The notes beneath the pieces were generated by a model that ran no database searches, was not told where the DNA came from, and saw only the letters and a list, made by a program, of their open reading frames with translations. The position numbers and the translations under genes were made by a program. A stretch of DNA of 52,208 nt from Nitrospira sp. LK70. Lineage in GTDB: Bacteria > Nitrospirota > Nitrospiria > Nitrospirales > Nitrospiraceae. Shown here piece after piece: positions 8,126-16,385 of this stretch. The stretch is from NCBI GenBank assembly GCA_011090425.1, contig PHGD01000036.1, positions 1-52,208 of the forward strand, given 5' to 3'. The first letter of the stretch is position 1; each line of letters starts with the position of its first letter.

Positions 8126-9123
8126 CCGTTCTGTACTACATACTCCTCTTTGTCGTTTCCGTTGCGGTCACGCTCGGTGGGTGCGCACTCTTTACCAATG
8201 CCATTGAATGGCTGGGCAAGCGGCGGGGTATCTCCGAGGGTGCCATAGGCAGCATCTTTGCCGCAATCGGCACAACCTTGCCCGAAACCTCCATCCCGCT
8301 CATTGCGATTTTCTTCGGGGAAAGCAGGGAAGAGGTTGAAGTCGGTTTGGGCGCCATCTTAGGGGCGCCGTTCATGCTCAGCACGCTGGTGTTGCCCATA
8401 TTGGCCGTTCTGCTGTTGCTCTATGCCCGAGCCGGCAAGCGGACTCCACGATTTCATCTCAACTATCGGGAAGTGCTGACGGACCTTACGTTTTTTATGA
8501 TCGGATACTTTATCGCCTTGGGTTGCGCCTTCGTGCCCTCCAGGCTCATCCACCTCATCGCGGCGGTCATATTGATCTGTTTGTATCTCTACTACATGAA
8601 GCTCAAATTCGCACCGACCGACGGCGAAGAAGGGGGTGAGTTGGAGCCGCTGATTTTCAACAAGGGCGCCGCCATCCCGTCGTATGCAATGATCGTGCTT
8701 CAGGCCCTCTTGGGTTTAGGCGGATTGATAGTCGGCGCCCATTTGTTTGTCATGGCTGCGGAATCGATGGCCGGCTTATTCGCCATGTCGCCGTTGATTT
8801 TGGCGCTGCTGATCGCGCCGCTCGCCACCGAACTGCCGGAGATGTCCAACAGCTTTCTCTGGCTCTACCGCAAGAAAGACCGGCTCGCCGTGGCCAATGT
8901 CACAGGGGCCATGGTTTTCCAAGGCACCTTGCCGGTCACTCTGGGGTTGATCGGAACCGAATGGTCGATTGCACCATCGGCATTGACCACCATGATCTTG
9001 GCCGTGCAGGCGGTGGGGCTCTGCCTCTTGCAGATTCTGATAGGCGGTCAGTGGCGGCCGTGGCTACTCGCCGCCGGGGCTCTGTTCTATGTCGGCTATA
9101 CGGTGCATCTCTATGTCAACTGA
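8122..9123 (+). CDS. CaCA-family sodium/calcium exchanger-like membrane protein
   Basis: A polytopic inner-membrane protein of 333 residues with about ten hydrophobic segments. The two alpha-repeat signatures of the cation/Ca2+ exchanger superfamily are visible: IGTTLPETSIPLIAIFFGE near residue 50 and APLATELPEMSNSFLWLY near 235, each with the Pro-Glu pair that forms the ion site. The GTG at 8122 overlaps the larC stop and is preceded by GAGGCGGGA; a longer upstream frame is only larC read out of phase. Substrate is uncertain. Position right after larC raises the possibility of another divalent metal, but the residues alone point to Ca2+ or Na+/H+ exchange. Confidence 0.85.
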   Translation: MTVLYYILLFVVSVAVTLGGCALFTNAIEWLGKRRGISEGAIGSIFAAIGTTLPETSIPLIAIFFGESREEVEVGLGAILGAPFMLSTLVLPILAVLLLLYARAGKRTPRFHLNYREVLTDLTFFMIGYFIALGCAFVPSRLIHLIAAVILICLYLYYMKLKFAPTDGEEGGELEPLIFNKGAAIPSYAMIVLQALLGLGGLIVGAHLFVMAAESMAGLFAMSPLILALLIAPLATELPEMSNSFLWLYRKKDRLAVANVTGAMVFQGTLPVTLGLIGTEWSIAPSALTTMILAVQAVGLCLLQILIGGQWRPWLLAAGALFYVGYTVHLYVN

Positions 9124-10195
9124 ATCGCGATCACCTCGCACACGTTCCTCATCCCCCCGCCTCCCCTTGCTGGGAATCACCATGGGAGACCCAGCCGGCA
9201 TCGGCCCGGAAGTGATCGCCAAGGCTCTATCTGGAGCTCGCCTGCACAATGTTTGCCGACCGATCATCATTGGATCGCTGCCTGTAATGGAGCGAACGAT
9301 CAAGGCACTGAAGCTCAAGCAGAGGGTCCTCCCTGTTGACGGTCATGAAACAATGATGCCGCAAAGAGGAACGGTGGCCGTGCTGGACCCGCTGGAGACA
9401 CCACTGGGAACGTTCAAGCCTGGCATCGCGGCAGCAGAGACCGGTGCCGCTTCGGTCGCCTTTATCAAGAAGGCTGTCGAACTGGCTCAGCTCGGCTGTA
9501 TCGAGGGAATGGTGACGGCGCCCATCAACAAAGAAGCCATCAATATGGCCGGCTGCCGGTACCCAGGACATACCGAGCTTTTGGCCGATCTCACGCAAGC
9601 GACTGAGTCAGGCATGATGATCGTGGGCGGGCCGTTACGCATCATGTTCGTCACGACACATGTCGCGATCAAAGATCTCTCGTTGCTGCTGACCCAAGCA
9701 AAGATTGAAAAGGCGATCCGCTTGGCCCAATCGGCGCTGACGACCTGGTTCGGCATCAAGCGCCCCAGGATAGGAGTGGCAGCCCTCAATCCCCATGCCG
9801 GTGAGCATGGATTGTTCGGCGATGAGGAAGTCCGCGTGATTCTTCCAGCCGCTCGTGCGGCCCAGCAGCAAGGCATCCTGGCGAGTGATCCTCTGCCGGC
9901 TGACACCCTATTTGGAAAAGCCGCGAAAGGGTCATTTGACGGCGTCGTCGCCCTCTACCATGATCAGGGCCTCATTCCTCTGAAACTTGTCGCCTTCGGC
10001 ACCTGCGTTAATCTCACCGTGGGCCTGCCTATCATCCGCACCTCAGTGGATCATGGAACAGCTTTTGATATCGTCGGGAAGGACGTCGCCGATCCCGGAA
10101 GTCTGATTGAGGCCGTCAAGCTGGCTGCCAGGATTACTCAGACTATAATGGCGACAACTCCAGCCAAGAAGGGACGGGTCGGACGTGTCGCCTGA
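9113..10195 (+). CDS. pdxA: 4-hydroxythreonine-4-phosphate dehydrogenase PdxA
   Basis: A 360-residue cytoplasmic enzyme of vitamin B6 synthesis. It oxidises 4-phosphohydroxy-L-threonine with NAD to the unstable product that PdxJ condenses into pyridoxine phosphate. Seen in order: GITMGDPAGIGPEV near the N-terminus, YPGHTELLADL with a metal-binding His, NPHAGEHGLFGDEE, YHDQGLIPLKLV, and RTSVDHGTAFDIVG. The ATG at 9113 overlaps the end of the exchanger gene by 11 bp and fits the family N-terminus; an in-frame ATG at 9089 lies deeper inside the exchanger gene. All metal ligands appear intact. Confidence 0.96.
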   Translation: MSTESRSPRTRSSSPRLPLLGITMGDPAGIGPEVIAKALSGARLHNVCRPIIIGSLPVMERTIKALKLKQRVLPVDGHETMMPQRGTVAVLDPLETPLGTFKPGIAAAETGAASVAFIKKAVELAQLGCIEGMVTAPINKEAINMAGCRYPGHTELLADLTQATESGMMIVGGPLRIMFVTTHVAIKDLSLLLTQAKIEKAIRLAQSALTTWFGIKRPRIGVAALNPHAGEHGLFGDEEVRVILPAARAAQQQGILASDPLPADTLFGKAAKGSFDGVVALYHDQGLIPLKLVAFGTCVNLTVGLPIIRTSVDHGTAFDIVGKDVADPGSLIEAVKLAARITQTIMATTPAKKGRVGRVA

Positions 10196-10502
10196 TAGGT
10201 CGAAGGGGCTTACCGTGATCCGGCAGCAGCTTGATGAATTGGAGATTCTCGAGAAACAGACATTTCAAGATCTGAACACCGTTGCCGGAACGGAACGAGT
10301 GGCAAAATGGAAAGAGCGCACCGTAGCGCTTATCAGCGATACCGTTGGCCATCTGGAAGGACAGGCCTTCACTCGTATCCAACCGGGACCGTCGTTCACC
10401 AATGATCTGGTCGAAGAGTTTACGGATCTCGTGGAATGTTATCGCTCGCCGCTGACAATACTAGCCAAACGATTGTCTCAGGCTCCCCCAACCGGGAGTT
10501 GA
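10185..10502 (+). CDS. Small helical protein of unknown function
   Basis: A 105-residue, charged, mostly helical protein (VIRQQLDELEILEKQTFQDL, then ERVAKWKERTVALISDTVG) with no signal peptide. The GTG start at 10185 overlaps the end of pdxA, and the stop lies 2 bp before the rsmA start, so it belongs to the pdxA-rsmA transcription unit. The family is not recognised. Codon use and the tight packing argue that it is real. Confidence 0.6.
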   Translation: MSPDRSKGLTVIRQQLDELEILEKQTFQDLNTVAGTERVAKWKERTVALISDTVGHLEGQAFTRIQPGPSFTNDLVEEFTDLVECYRSPLTILAKRLSQAPPTGS

Positions 10503-10504
10503 GG

Positions 10505-11293
10505 GTGGACCCCCTGCCCCCTGTCGCGATCAAACGTCTTGGACAGAATTTCCTCATCGACCCCAATATTGTCCGTAAGATCATCGCGCTGGCTGAGCTG
10601 ACCCCGACCGACACCGTTTTGGAAATCGGGCCAGGGCGCGGCATCCTCACAGAAGCGCTTTGTCGCGCGACCGGCTACGTGACGGCGATTGAGGTCGATC
10701 CACGGCTCCATGCTTACCTGACTGAACGACAGCCTCAGTTTTCGAACCTCACGCTCATCCTCGACGATGCAATGGCCTATCCGATCGAACACCTGCCGCC
10801 TGGCACCGTCGTCGTCGCCAATCTTCCCTATTATTTGTCCACTCCCCTCCTTTTCCGGTTCCTCGATCAGCACCATCGTTTTCCGCGCATGGTCCTGATG
10901 CTGCAAAAAGAGGTCGCAGAACGCTTGACGGCAAAGCCGGGCAGCTCCGAGTACGGCCTGCTCTCAGTCATGGCGCAGTATGCGGCAGAGATCACGAAAC
11001 AGTTCCGAGTCTCCGCCCAGTGTTTTAGGCCAAGACCGGAAGTCGGCTCCGCCGTGGTCCTGATAAAGACCAAGCCTCAGAGAGCACTGAACCAGGAGGA
11101 AGAACCCAAATTCGCGGCGCTCGTGAAGGCCGCCTTTGCACACCGCCGAAAAACGCTGGTCAATTCGCTGAAAGATGAAGGGTACGATCAGAAGCTGGCG
11201 ACAGCAGCATTGAAGGTCCTCAATCTCTCTCTTTCCACCCGTGCGGAAGTCCTCTCCATCGAGCAGCTTATCGAACTGAGTCGCCACATCTAG
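10505..11293 (+). CDS. rsmA: 16S rRNA A1518/A1519 dimethyltransferase
   Basis: The KsgA/RsmA enzyme dimethylates two adjacent adenines in the 3' terminal hairpin of 16S rRNA, a late check in small-subunit assembly. Visible motifs: GQNFLIDPNIVRKI at the N-terminus, VLEIGPGRGILTEAL (SAM motif I), a motif IV segment VVANLPYYLSTPLLF, and the C-terminal helical domain with FAHRRKTLVNSL. The GTG at 10505 gives 262 residues and follows GGGAG; an in-frame ATG at 10436 lies inside the preceding gene and would add residues not typical of the family. pdxA next to rsmA is a common bacterial pairing. Confidence 0.95.
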   Translation: MDPLPPVAIKRLGQNFLIDPNIVRKIIALAELTPTDTVLEIGPGRGILTEALCRATGYVTAIEVDPRLHAYLTERQPQFSNLTLILDDAMAYPIEHLPPGTVVVANLPYYLSTPLLFRFLDQHHRFPRMVLMLQKEVAERLTAKPGSSEYGLLSVMAQYAAEITKQFRVSAQCFRPRPEVGSAVVLIKTKPQRALNQEEEPKFAALVKAAFAHRRKTLVNSLKDEGYDQKLATAALKVLNLSLSTRAEVLSIEQLIELSRHI

Positions 11294-11327
11294 GGGACAG
11301 GCTTCTCAAGTCTCCACCAATAACAAG

Positions 11328-11353
11328 TGCCGCCATGGGACAAGCTGGCGGCA
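11328..11353. terminator. Stem-loop between convergent genes
   Basis: TGCCGCCA at 11328-11335 pairs perfectly with TGGCGGCA at 11346-11353 around a 10-nt loop. It lies between convergent rsmA and the ZorB-like gene and could end transcription on either strand, but there is no T-run on the plus strand. Confidence 0.35.
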
Positions 11354-11433
11354 GACGGGATCTGAATCGATCTGAGATCGTGCACAGGCGAACCAGCGAC
11401 GGTTAAGAAAGCATATTGTGCGGGCTCGGTAAG

Positions 11434-12066
11434 CTACATGGGCCGCATGTGGATTTTGAAAATGACACGACGGCTCTTATCACGGTCCAGCTGTCCGGCA
11501 TCGTTGTGTAGAAGGTTCTGCTTTCCTCGCCCGTTCGCTGTGGCTTTTTGTAAGAAGCATTCATAGGCCCAAGGAAGCTTCTCGCGAATGACTTCCAGGC
11601 TTTTAGCCAACACAGCAAAAGAGCGATCCTGACTGAGCCTCAGATTGCGTATATCGTCGCCCAGATCGTCGGTGTACCCTTCAATGACAAATGCTTCCAC
11701 TTCTTGACCACCTGATTGACAAGTGATTGAGGCGTAATGCGGCATGGCCTCGGACAGGAAGACTTGGGCAGCAGGGAGCAATGTGCTCTTCCCGAACTCA
11801 AAGTTGATCGCCGTATCCGGCACCGTGATTGTATAGACGTTCGGGCTTCTGGCTTCCAGCGGTGGATGAAGTGGATCAGGTCTCGGTGTCACGTCCGTCG
11901 GTACGGCACGGCTCCTGTTTGGGTCGGCCTTTCTGTCTTGGACTCGAGTCACATAGGTCACGAGCAAGAGAACGAAGATGACGGCGAGCGAGGTCATGAG
12001 ATCTGCAACCCCGCTCGTTACCACAGCAGAACTATCACGCCCGTCCTGTGAGAAGCTCGACTTCAT
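11434..12066 (-). CDS. ZorB/MotB-like OmpA-domain motor subunit
   Basis: A 210-residue inner-membrane protein. After a short cytoplasmic tail comes a single membrane segment with an Asp at its start (GVADLMTSLAVIFVLLLVTYV, Asp22), in the place where MotB and ZorB carry the proton-binding Asp. A linker leads to an OmpA/MotB-type peptidoglycan-binding domain: INFEFGKSTLLPAAQVFL, FVIEGYTDDLGDDIRNLRLS and SRRVIFKI. It overlaps the ZorA-like gene in an ATGA, so the two are translationally coupled and probably form one complex. It looks like the stator partner of a proton-driven motor. ZorB is favoured over MotB because no flagellar genes are nearby; a TolR/Pal-like role remains possible. Confidence 0.72.
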   Translation of the reverse strand: MKSSFSQDGRDSSAVVTSGVADLMTSLAVIFVLLLVTYVTRVQDRKADPNRSRAVPTDVTPRPDPLHPPLEARSPNVYTITVPDTAINFEFGKSTLLPAAQVFLSEAMPHYASITCQSGGQEVEAFVIEGYTDDLGDDIRNLRLSQDRSFAVLAKSLEVIREKLPWAYECFLQKATANGRGKQNLLHNDAGQLDRDKSRRVIFKIHMRPM

Positions 12067-13280
12067 CCCCTTCGTTCCCTCCGCACCATTCCTGGATCAC
12101 GATCATTATTCACCGGAGGTCCAGGTTCAGTCGTCGCAGCCGTACTGCTCCTGAGTTCTTGAAACATCGTTTCGATCTCTGAGTGAGACAGCTGCACCGG
12201 GGAGGATCGCTCTTTAATCGAGTTCTTGAGATCGTGAATGGCTTCCAGCAAGGGATTCATCAGCGGCCTTAACGCCCGCTGGACTTCGCGGCCGATCTCT
12301 CCGGGCAAATCATCAAATTTCATGGGTGAATGTTTGGAATTCAGAGCCGTAAGCGCCTGGGAGGCAGAGTTCAGCGCCGCGACGGTTGATCCCAGACGCT
12401 GCTGCACGACCTCTACAAGCTGATGCGTGGTATCGTTCCGGATGGGACTGACCATGGCTGTTGAAGATCCGTTCGGCAATGGGGAAACACGGACAGATTG
12501 ATCGGTAGCTTTTTGAGGAAACATTTCGTCCAGAAGGGCAATGCACTCCCGATGTCGGTTGTCCAGCCGATGCCAGAGGGAATTTTCGAGGAGCGTGAAG
12601 GCATTGGCACAGGCCAAGCCGACGATGGATGTGACGAATTTTCCGGAGAGCCCATTGATAAGTCCCTGGATTCCGTCGATCTCCGACCCGTTCGCATGGA
12701 GCTTGCTGAGGCCGATCAAAATCGCGATGAAGGTGAACATCAAACCCATGCCCGTCATGAAGGCGGGAAGCTGCCTGTAAAAACGGATATTGAGCTGGGC
12801 GGCGCAGAGAGATTCGAACGAGAAAAACTCGCTTGCGGAGCGCTGGCTGTGGACTGTCGGCTCAAGAAACCAGGCAGATTGCTCTACCGCAAGAGTTTTG
12901 CGGTATGAGAGCCAGTCTCGGACAAAAGCCTGCTCCGACCGTACCGCACGATCGAGTGCTTGCAGGTCATCAAGATCGCGTCGCGTTTCCGCCGACTCAC
13001 CATGACGCGCACGCCTTTTCGCCAAGGCCGGAATGACAAGCCAGTCTTTGGACGCCTGTTGACGGGCCGACACCAGCGGCGCAACGATTGCCTGGAACCG
13101 TGAAAGGGTCCGTCGAATTTGCACCAGACCTCGAATGAGCACCGCACCATGCCAAAGACAAAGGATGAGGATAGTCGCAGCGCCGATCCAGCTGAGCATG
13201 GGACTTTGAAGCCCGCCGACAACCCTCGCGTCGCGACTGAGCAGTTCCCAAAGAGCGGTAACCGGATCTAATTCGTGCAT
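12063..13280 (-). CDS. ZorA/MotA/TolQ-like proton-channel subunit with cytoplasmic tail
   Basis: A 405-residue protein from the ATG at 13280 (GAGG upstream); the frame continues open to 13448 but without a good start context. Membrane segments: PMLSWIGAATILILCLWHGA near residue 30, a MotA/ExbB-type hairpin FMTGMGLMFTFIAILIGLS, and LSGKFVTSIVGLACANAFTLLE. Between the first and second lies a ~110-residue cytoplasmic loop rich in Arg. After the channel comes a ~140-residue predicted helical tail. TGxGxxFTFxxIxIGLS and the SGKFVTSIVGLxxA stretch are typical of ZorA and related proton channels. Zorya ZorA proteins usually have a longer tail. No ZorC, ZorD or ZorE is found within 10 kb. Confidence 0.72.
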   Translation of the reverse strand: MHELDPVTALWELLSRDARVVGGLQSPMLSWIGAATILILCLWHGAVLIRGLVQIRRTLSRFQAIVAPLVSARQQASKDWLVIPALAKRRARHGESAETRRDLDDLQALDRAVRSEQAFVRDWLSYRKTLAVEQSAWFLEPTVHSQRSASEFFSFESLCAAQLNIRFYRQLPAFMTGMGLMFTFIAILIGLSKLHANGSEIDGIQGLINGLSGKFVTSIVGLACANAFTLLENSLWHRLDNRHRECIALLDEMFPQKATDQSVRVSPLPNGSSTAMVSPIRNDTTHQLVEVVQQRLGSTVAALNSASQALTALNSKHSPMKFDDLPGEIGREVQRALRPLMNPLLEAIHDLKNSIKERSSPVQLSHSEIETMFQELRSSTAATTEPGPPVNNDRDPGMVRRERRG

Positions 13281-13584
13281 CGGACGGACCTCGCTGAGGA
13301 CCCAACCGCCGGTCTCAAAAAACAAAACTCGATCATCTCCGTCAACTTCTGTGCCAGAGTGAATGGTGTCGATAATTGGCTCTGTACGGCCATGATCATG
13401 AGATGCCGCAAGAGCTACAAGGATATTGTTGCCGAGAAGGAGGCACATTCTGCAGGGATAGGCCTTCCCCTAAGATCGAAACAAAACTTGCCCTCAGGTC
13501 GATTGAAAGTGGGTTTTCGTGTTATGGTCTGATATGTCTTTTGATCTTGGGATCACCAGAAGGTAGCCCTAGAGAGATGGTTCC

Positions 13585-13926
13585 ATGCCTTTAAGAACAG
13601 GGCTGCGACAGCTTACCAGAATTATCTGTGTGCTGTGCTCGGTAACGGGATGCGCAAGCGAATTCTCCTTTTTCAGCGCCTCCGGAGAGCCGCTTCTGAT
13701 TTCACGCCGTGGATATACGTCAGACGAATGTACCCAAAAGGTTAAGGATGACGCTGCTCGCTTGGGCGTCACGTTACGATATGTTCACATCCGTGGCAGC
13801 GTCCTGGGTCGTTCGCTACTATGGCCCTTCGAACCGGGATACGCCTGTGAGGCTGCAATCGGCCCACCGCAGGGTCCAATCGGTGTCTACCCCGGCGACC
13901 TCCGTAGCATTTCTCAAGGCTCATGA
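13585..13926 (+). CDS. Small lipoprotein of unknown function
   Basis: A 113-residue protein with a lipoprotein signal: ITRIICVLCSVTGCASEF, lipobox VTGC. The mature part of about 90 residues has two Cys (DECTQKV and GYACEAAIG) that could form a disulfide. No family recognised. It is divergent from the ZorA-like gene by about 300 bp and is followed by a repeat-bearing spacer, so it appears monocistronic. Confidence 0.6.
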   Translation: MPLRTGLRQLTRIICVLCSVTGCASEFSFFSASGEPLLISRRGYTSDECTQKVKDDAARLGVTLRYVHIRGSVLGRSLLWPFEPGYACEAAIGPPQGPIGVYPGDLRSISQGS

Positions 13927-14090
13927 CTCAATTGTTCCTCTCCCACTTCCTTTCTCCATTTTGAATCCACACAACCCAGAGGCCGGTGCTGTGGCCCACG
14001 ATCTTCGCCAAATCGCTGGATGGCCAGTTGACTGTTTTGCTTGCTGCTGCAGTGTCTCATCAGCCGGTGAGCGTGCATCCCTCCCAACAG

Positions 14091-14221
14091 CAGGCTGCGG
14101 AAAAACTCGATTTGCGTGCTTCGATATGCTCAGCACGAACGAAAAACCTCAGCAAATGCAATGACCGCTCCGTTCGTCCTGAGGCTCTCGAAGGAGGAAC
14201 GGAGGGTTTTTCCGCAGCCTG
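14091..14221. repeat. 131-bp MITE-like element with 16-bp terminal inverted repeats
   Basis: CAGGCTGCGGAAAAAC at 14091-14106 is repeated in perfect inverted form at 14206-14221. Inside are two imperfect palindromes: one around GTGCTTCGATATGCTCAGCAC (about 14117-14137) and one around CCGTTCGTCCTGAGGCTCTC to GGAACGG (about 14170-14202). No ORF of its own is convincing. A second element of nearly the same length and layout, inverted, lies at 47309-47438. The rest of the spacer 13927-14359 holds only a promoter candidate. Confidence 0.8.
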
Positions 14222-14271
14222 ATAGAGCCTCGGTGAAGCTCAAAACGGAAGACCGTGCTTCGACGATTCGC

Positions 14272-14299
14272 TTGTTGATTCAGAGGCTTTGGCTATACT
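14272..14299 (+). promoter_or_regulatory. Promoter candidate before the diguanylate cyclase
   Basis: TTGTTG at 14272-14277 and TATACT at 14294-14299 with 16 bp between them, 60 bp upstream of the start codon. A moderate match to the sigma-70 consensus. Confidence 0.4.
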
Positions 14300-14359
14300 T
14301 ATCATGTGTGTGGAACAGTGGTCGGGAGTGGCAGGGAGAAAGCATTGGCTCGGAGCGCG

Positions 14360-15283
14360 ATGATCAAGGTCCTGTTGGTCGAAGACAACGATGTCGATGC
14401 CCGGCTGACTCAAGATATTCTGTTGGAATGTGACCTGGAAGTATTCGAGATCATCCGCGTGACCCGCTTGAGCGATGCCTTTGCACGTCTGGCTCGGGCA
14501 CATTTTGACGCGGTCCTTCTCGATTTGTCGCTCCCCGACGGTTACGGAATCTCAACCTTGCGTCAACTGCAAGCCGCGAACGTGAGGGTGGCCATCATCG
14601 TGCTGAGCGGACTCAATGACCAAACGCTCGCGTTACAAGCAGTCCAGAACGGGGCGCAGGACTATCTCGTTAAAGGAGAGGGTCAATCGGAGCTATTGAT
14701 CCGTTCAATCCGCTATGCCATAGAACGGAAACGGGCTGAGGAGCACCTGACCTACCTTGCCCAATATGATCAGCTGACGTGCCTTGTAAACCGCACGTTG
14801 TTTCGTGATCGCCTTATTCAAGCGATGGCGCGCAGCAAACGGCTCCAACAGCCTCTCGGTCTCATGCTGCTTGACCTCGATCAATTCAAACCGGTGAACG
14901 ATACCATGGGCCACGATGTCGGTGATCAGGTTTTGAAGGCCGTTGCGGAACGACTTCAACAGTGTGTGCGTGAAGTGGACACGGTCGCCCGCATGGGAGG
15001 AGATGAGTTCACGATTATCCTTGAGGGCCTGACGTGCGAAGAAGACATCACGCTTGTCGCACAGCGAATCACCAAGTTATTGGCGGAACCATTCCACCTT
15101 GGTCGGCACAAGGCGTTGATCGGAGTCAGTATCGGGATTACTGTCTACCCGACCGATGATCACGAGGTCGATGAGCTCCTGAAGCATGCCGATGCCGCGA
15201 TGTATAAGGCCAAACAGCAAGGGGGAAGCTCCTTTCAGTTCCACATCCCCGATGATTCGTCTTCCTCCACCCGCTTGAGTTAA
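14360..15283 (+). CDS. Response regulator with diguanylate cyclase output (REC-GGDEF)
   Basis: A 307-residue two-domain signalling protein. The receiver domain (residues 1-120) starts KVLLVEDNDVDARL, has the phospho-acceptor Asp in VLLDLSLPDGYG near 54 and the conserved Lys in DYLVKGEG. A GGDEF domain follows (about 140-295) with an intact MGGDEFTIIL active site and, five residues before it, REVD matching the RxxD inhibitory site, so product feedback by c-di-GMP is expected. The enzyme makes c-di-GMP from two GTP on phosphorylation. No histidine kinase is adjacent, so the partner lies elsewhere. The ATG at 14360 is the only start that leaves the receiver intact without extra residues. Confidence 0.93.
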   Translation: MIKVLLVEDNDVDARLTQDILLECDLEVFEIIRVTRLSDAFARLARAHFDAVLLDLSLPDGYGISTLRQLQAANVRVAIIVLSGLNDQTLALQAVQNGAQDYLVKGEGQSELLIRSIRYAIERKRAEEHLTYLAQYDQLTCLVNRTLFRDRLIQAMARSKRLQQPLGLMLLDLDQFKPVNDTMGHDVGDQVLKAVAERLQQCVREVDTVARMGGDEFTIILEGLTCEEDITLVAQRITKLLAEPFHLGRHKALIGVSIGITVYPTDDHEVDELLKHADAAMYKAKQQGGSSFQFHIPDDSSSSTRLS

Positions 15284-15317
15284 CGATCATCTACCGTTCG
15301 GGCGACTCTTGGCCGTA

Positions 15318-16109
15318 TCATCGTCCGATCTGAGCAAGCGGTCGATCGGAGACTGAATACGGACCCATGAGATTCGGCTCGAGTCGATTCATGGTCGGTA
15401 GGGCCGATGGCGCAGGGTTGGGATGCGAATCGGGTGTCAGGAGGATGCCCCAATGCTGATTGTTCCGGCAGACATTATCGACAATCAACCCTTCGGCCTG
15501 CTGGAACAAGAGAATGCCGCTCAGCATGTTTTCTTCACATAGATTCCTAACCAATTCCGGGCGACTGCCCGAATCCCTGACCGCGATGCCGAAATGGTGA
15601 TTCTCAACACAGCGATTGTCTGCCACTCGCGGTTGAGCACCCGCAAAGACGAAAATGCCCGACTCTCGATTGCGGCACACTTCGTTGTCGGTAAATGCGA
15701 CCCGACATTCTGGTCCATACAAGACCACTCCCGACAAGATTCCTTCCAGCGCTCGGCATTGGGTGATGATGCATGTGGAGTTGAGTATATTGAGAGCCGA
15801 ATGTTGATCGCTGCCGACATAGCGGAACGTGATGCCGGTAATCCACCCTTCCGGCACCTCCTGTAGATAGAGCGGGCCGCCACGCCGGCAGAAGATTTGA
15901 ACCCTATCTCGTCCGGCACCGACAAGCCGAACCGGTCGTTGAGTGACGACCAGCTTATCCTCATAAATACCAGGACGGACATAGACCTGGTCCGATTCAC
16001 CGACATCCTTCAGCGCTGCGCTTGGAGTTCGATAACAGCGCAGATCAACGCGATCGACAACCAATGTTCGTCCACCCAAGGGGTTGGCTGGAATGGCCTC
16101 TTCACTCAC
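15318..16109 (-). CDS. Right-handed parallel beta-helix protein (NosD/pectate-lyase fold)
   Basis: A 263-residue protein built of short repeats typical of beta-helix coils: VRLVGAGRDRVQI, GVVLYGPECRVAFTDNEVC, GIFVFAGAQPRVADNRCVE, GIAVRDSGSRPELVRNLCE, GILLFQQAEGLIVDNVCR, each about 22-23 residues with a G-[IV]-x-[VL] turn and an N-x-C ladder. The N-terminus resembles the start of carbohydrate-binding parallel helix proteins (YRTPSAALKDVGESDQVYVRPGIYEDKLVV). No signal peptide is visible, so it may be cytoplasmic. A role in carbohydrate or protein binding is possible; no catalytic residues can be named. Confidence 0.72.
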   Translation of the reverse strand: MSEEAIPANPLGGRTLVVDRVDLRCYRTPSAALKDVGESDQVYVRPGIYEDKLVVTQRPVRLVGAGRDRVQIFCRRGGPLYLQEVPEGWITGITFRYVGSDQHSALNILNSTCIITQCRALEGILSGVVLYGPECRVAFTDNEVCRNRESGIFVFAGAQPRVADNRCVENHHFGIAVRDSGSRPELVRNLCEENMLSGILLFQQAEGLIVDNVCRNNQHWGILLTPDSHPNPAPSALPTMNRLEPNLMGPYSVSDRPLAQIGR

Positions 16110-16385
16110 GATGCTCTCCTCAGGAGATATTTATCGCTTTCGTTACGACCTTGGCGGGGAGCGAGCTCATTGAAGACTGAATTCGTGGATGAGAGAATTC
16201 GAACCACTTTGTACAAATCTGTGTCTTCCTCTACACGTCCCTGAGGCTGATTGAGACCGACGGGTTTTGGAATCGAGCAAGATTCTATTTTTTCAACGGT
16301 TCTCGTACATGAATGGTCATTGCTCTGGCATACCGATTGCGTATGTAAGCCTTTCGACTGTCATATAAGAAGATGGAGGCTCGTT

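Noticed and set aside
11434..13280. A complete Zorya defence system
   Set aside because: Only ZorA- and ZorB-like genes are present; no helicase (ZorD), ZorC or HNH nuclease (ZorE) candidate lies on either side, so only an orphan pair is claimed.
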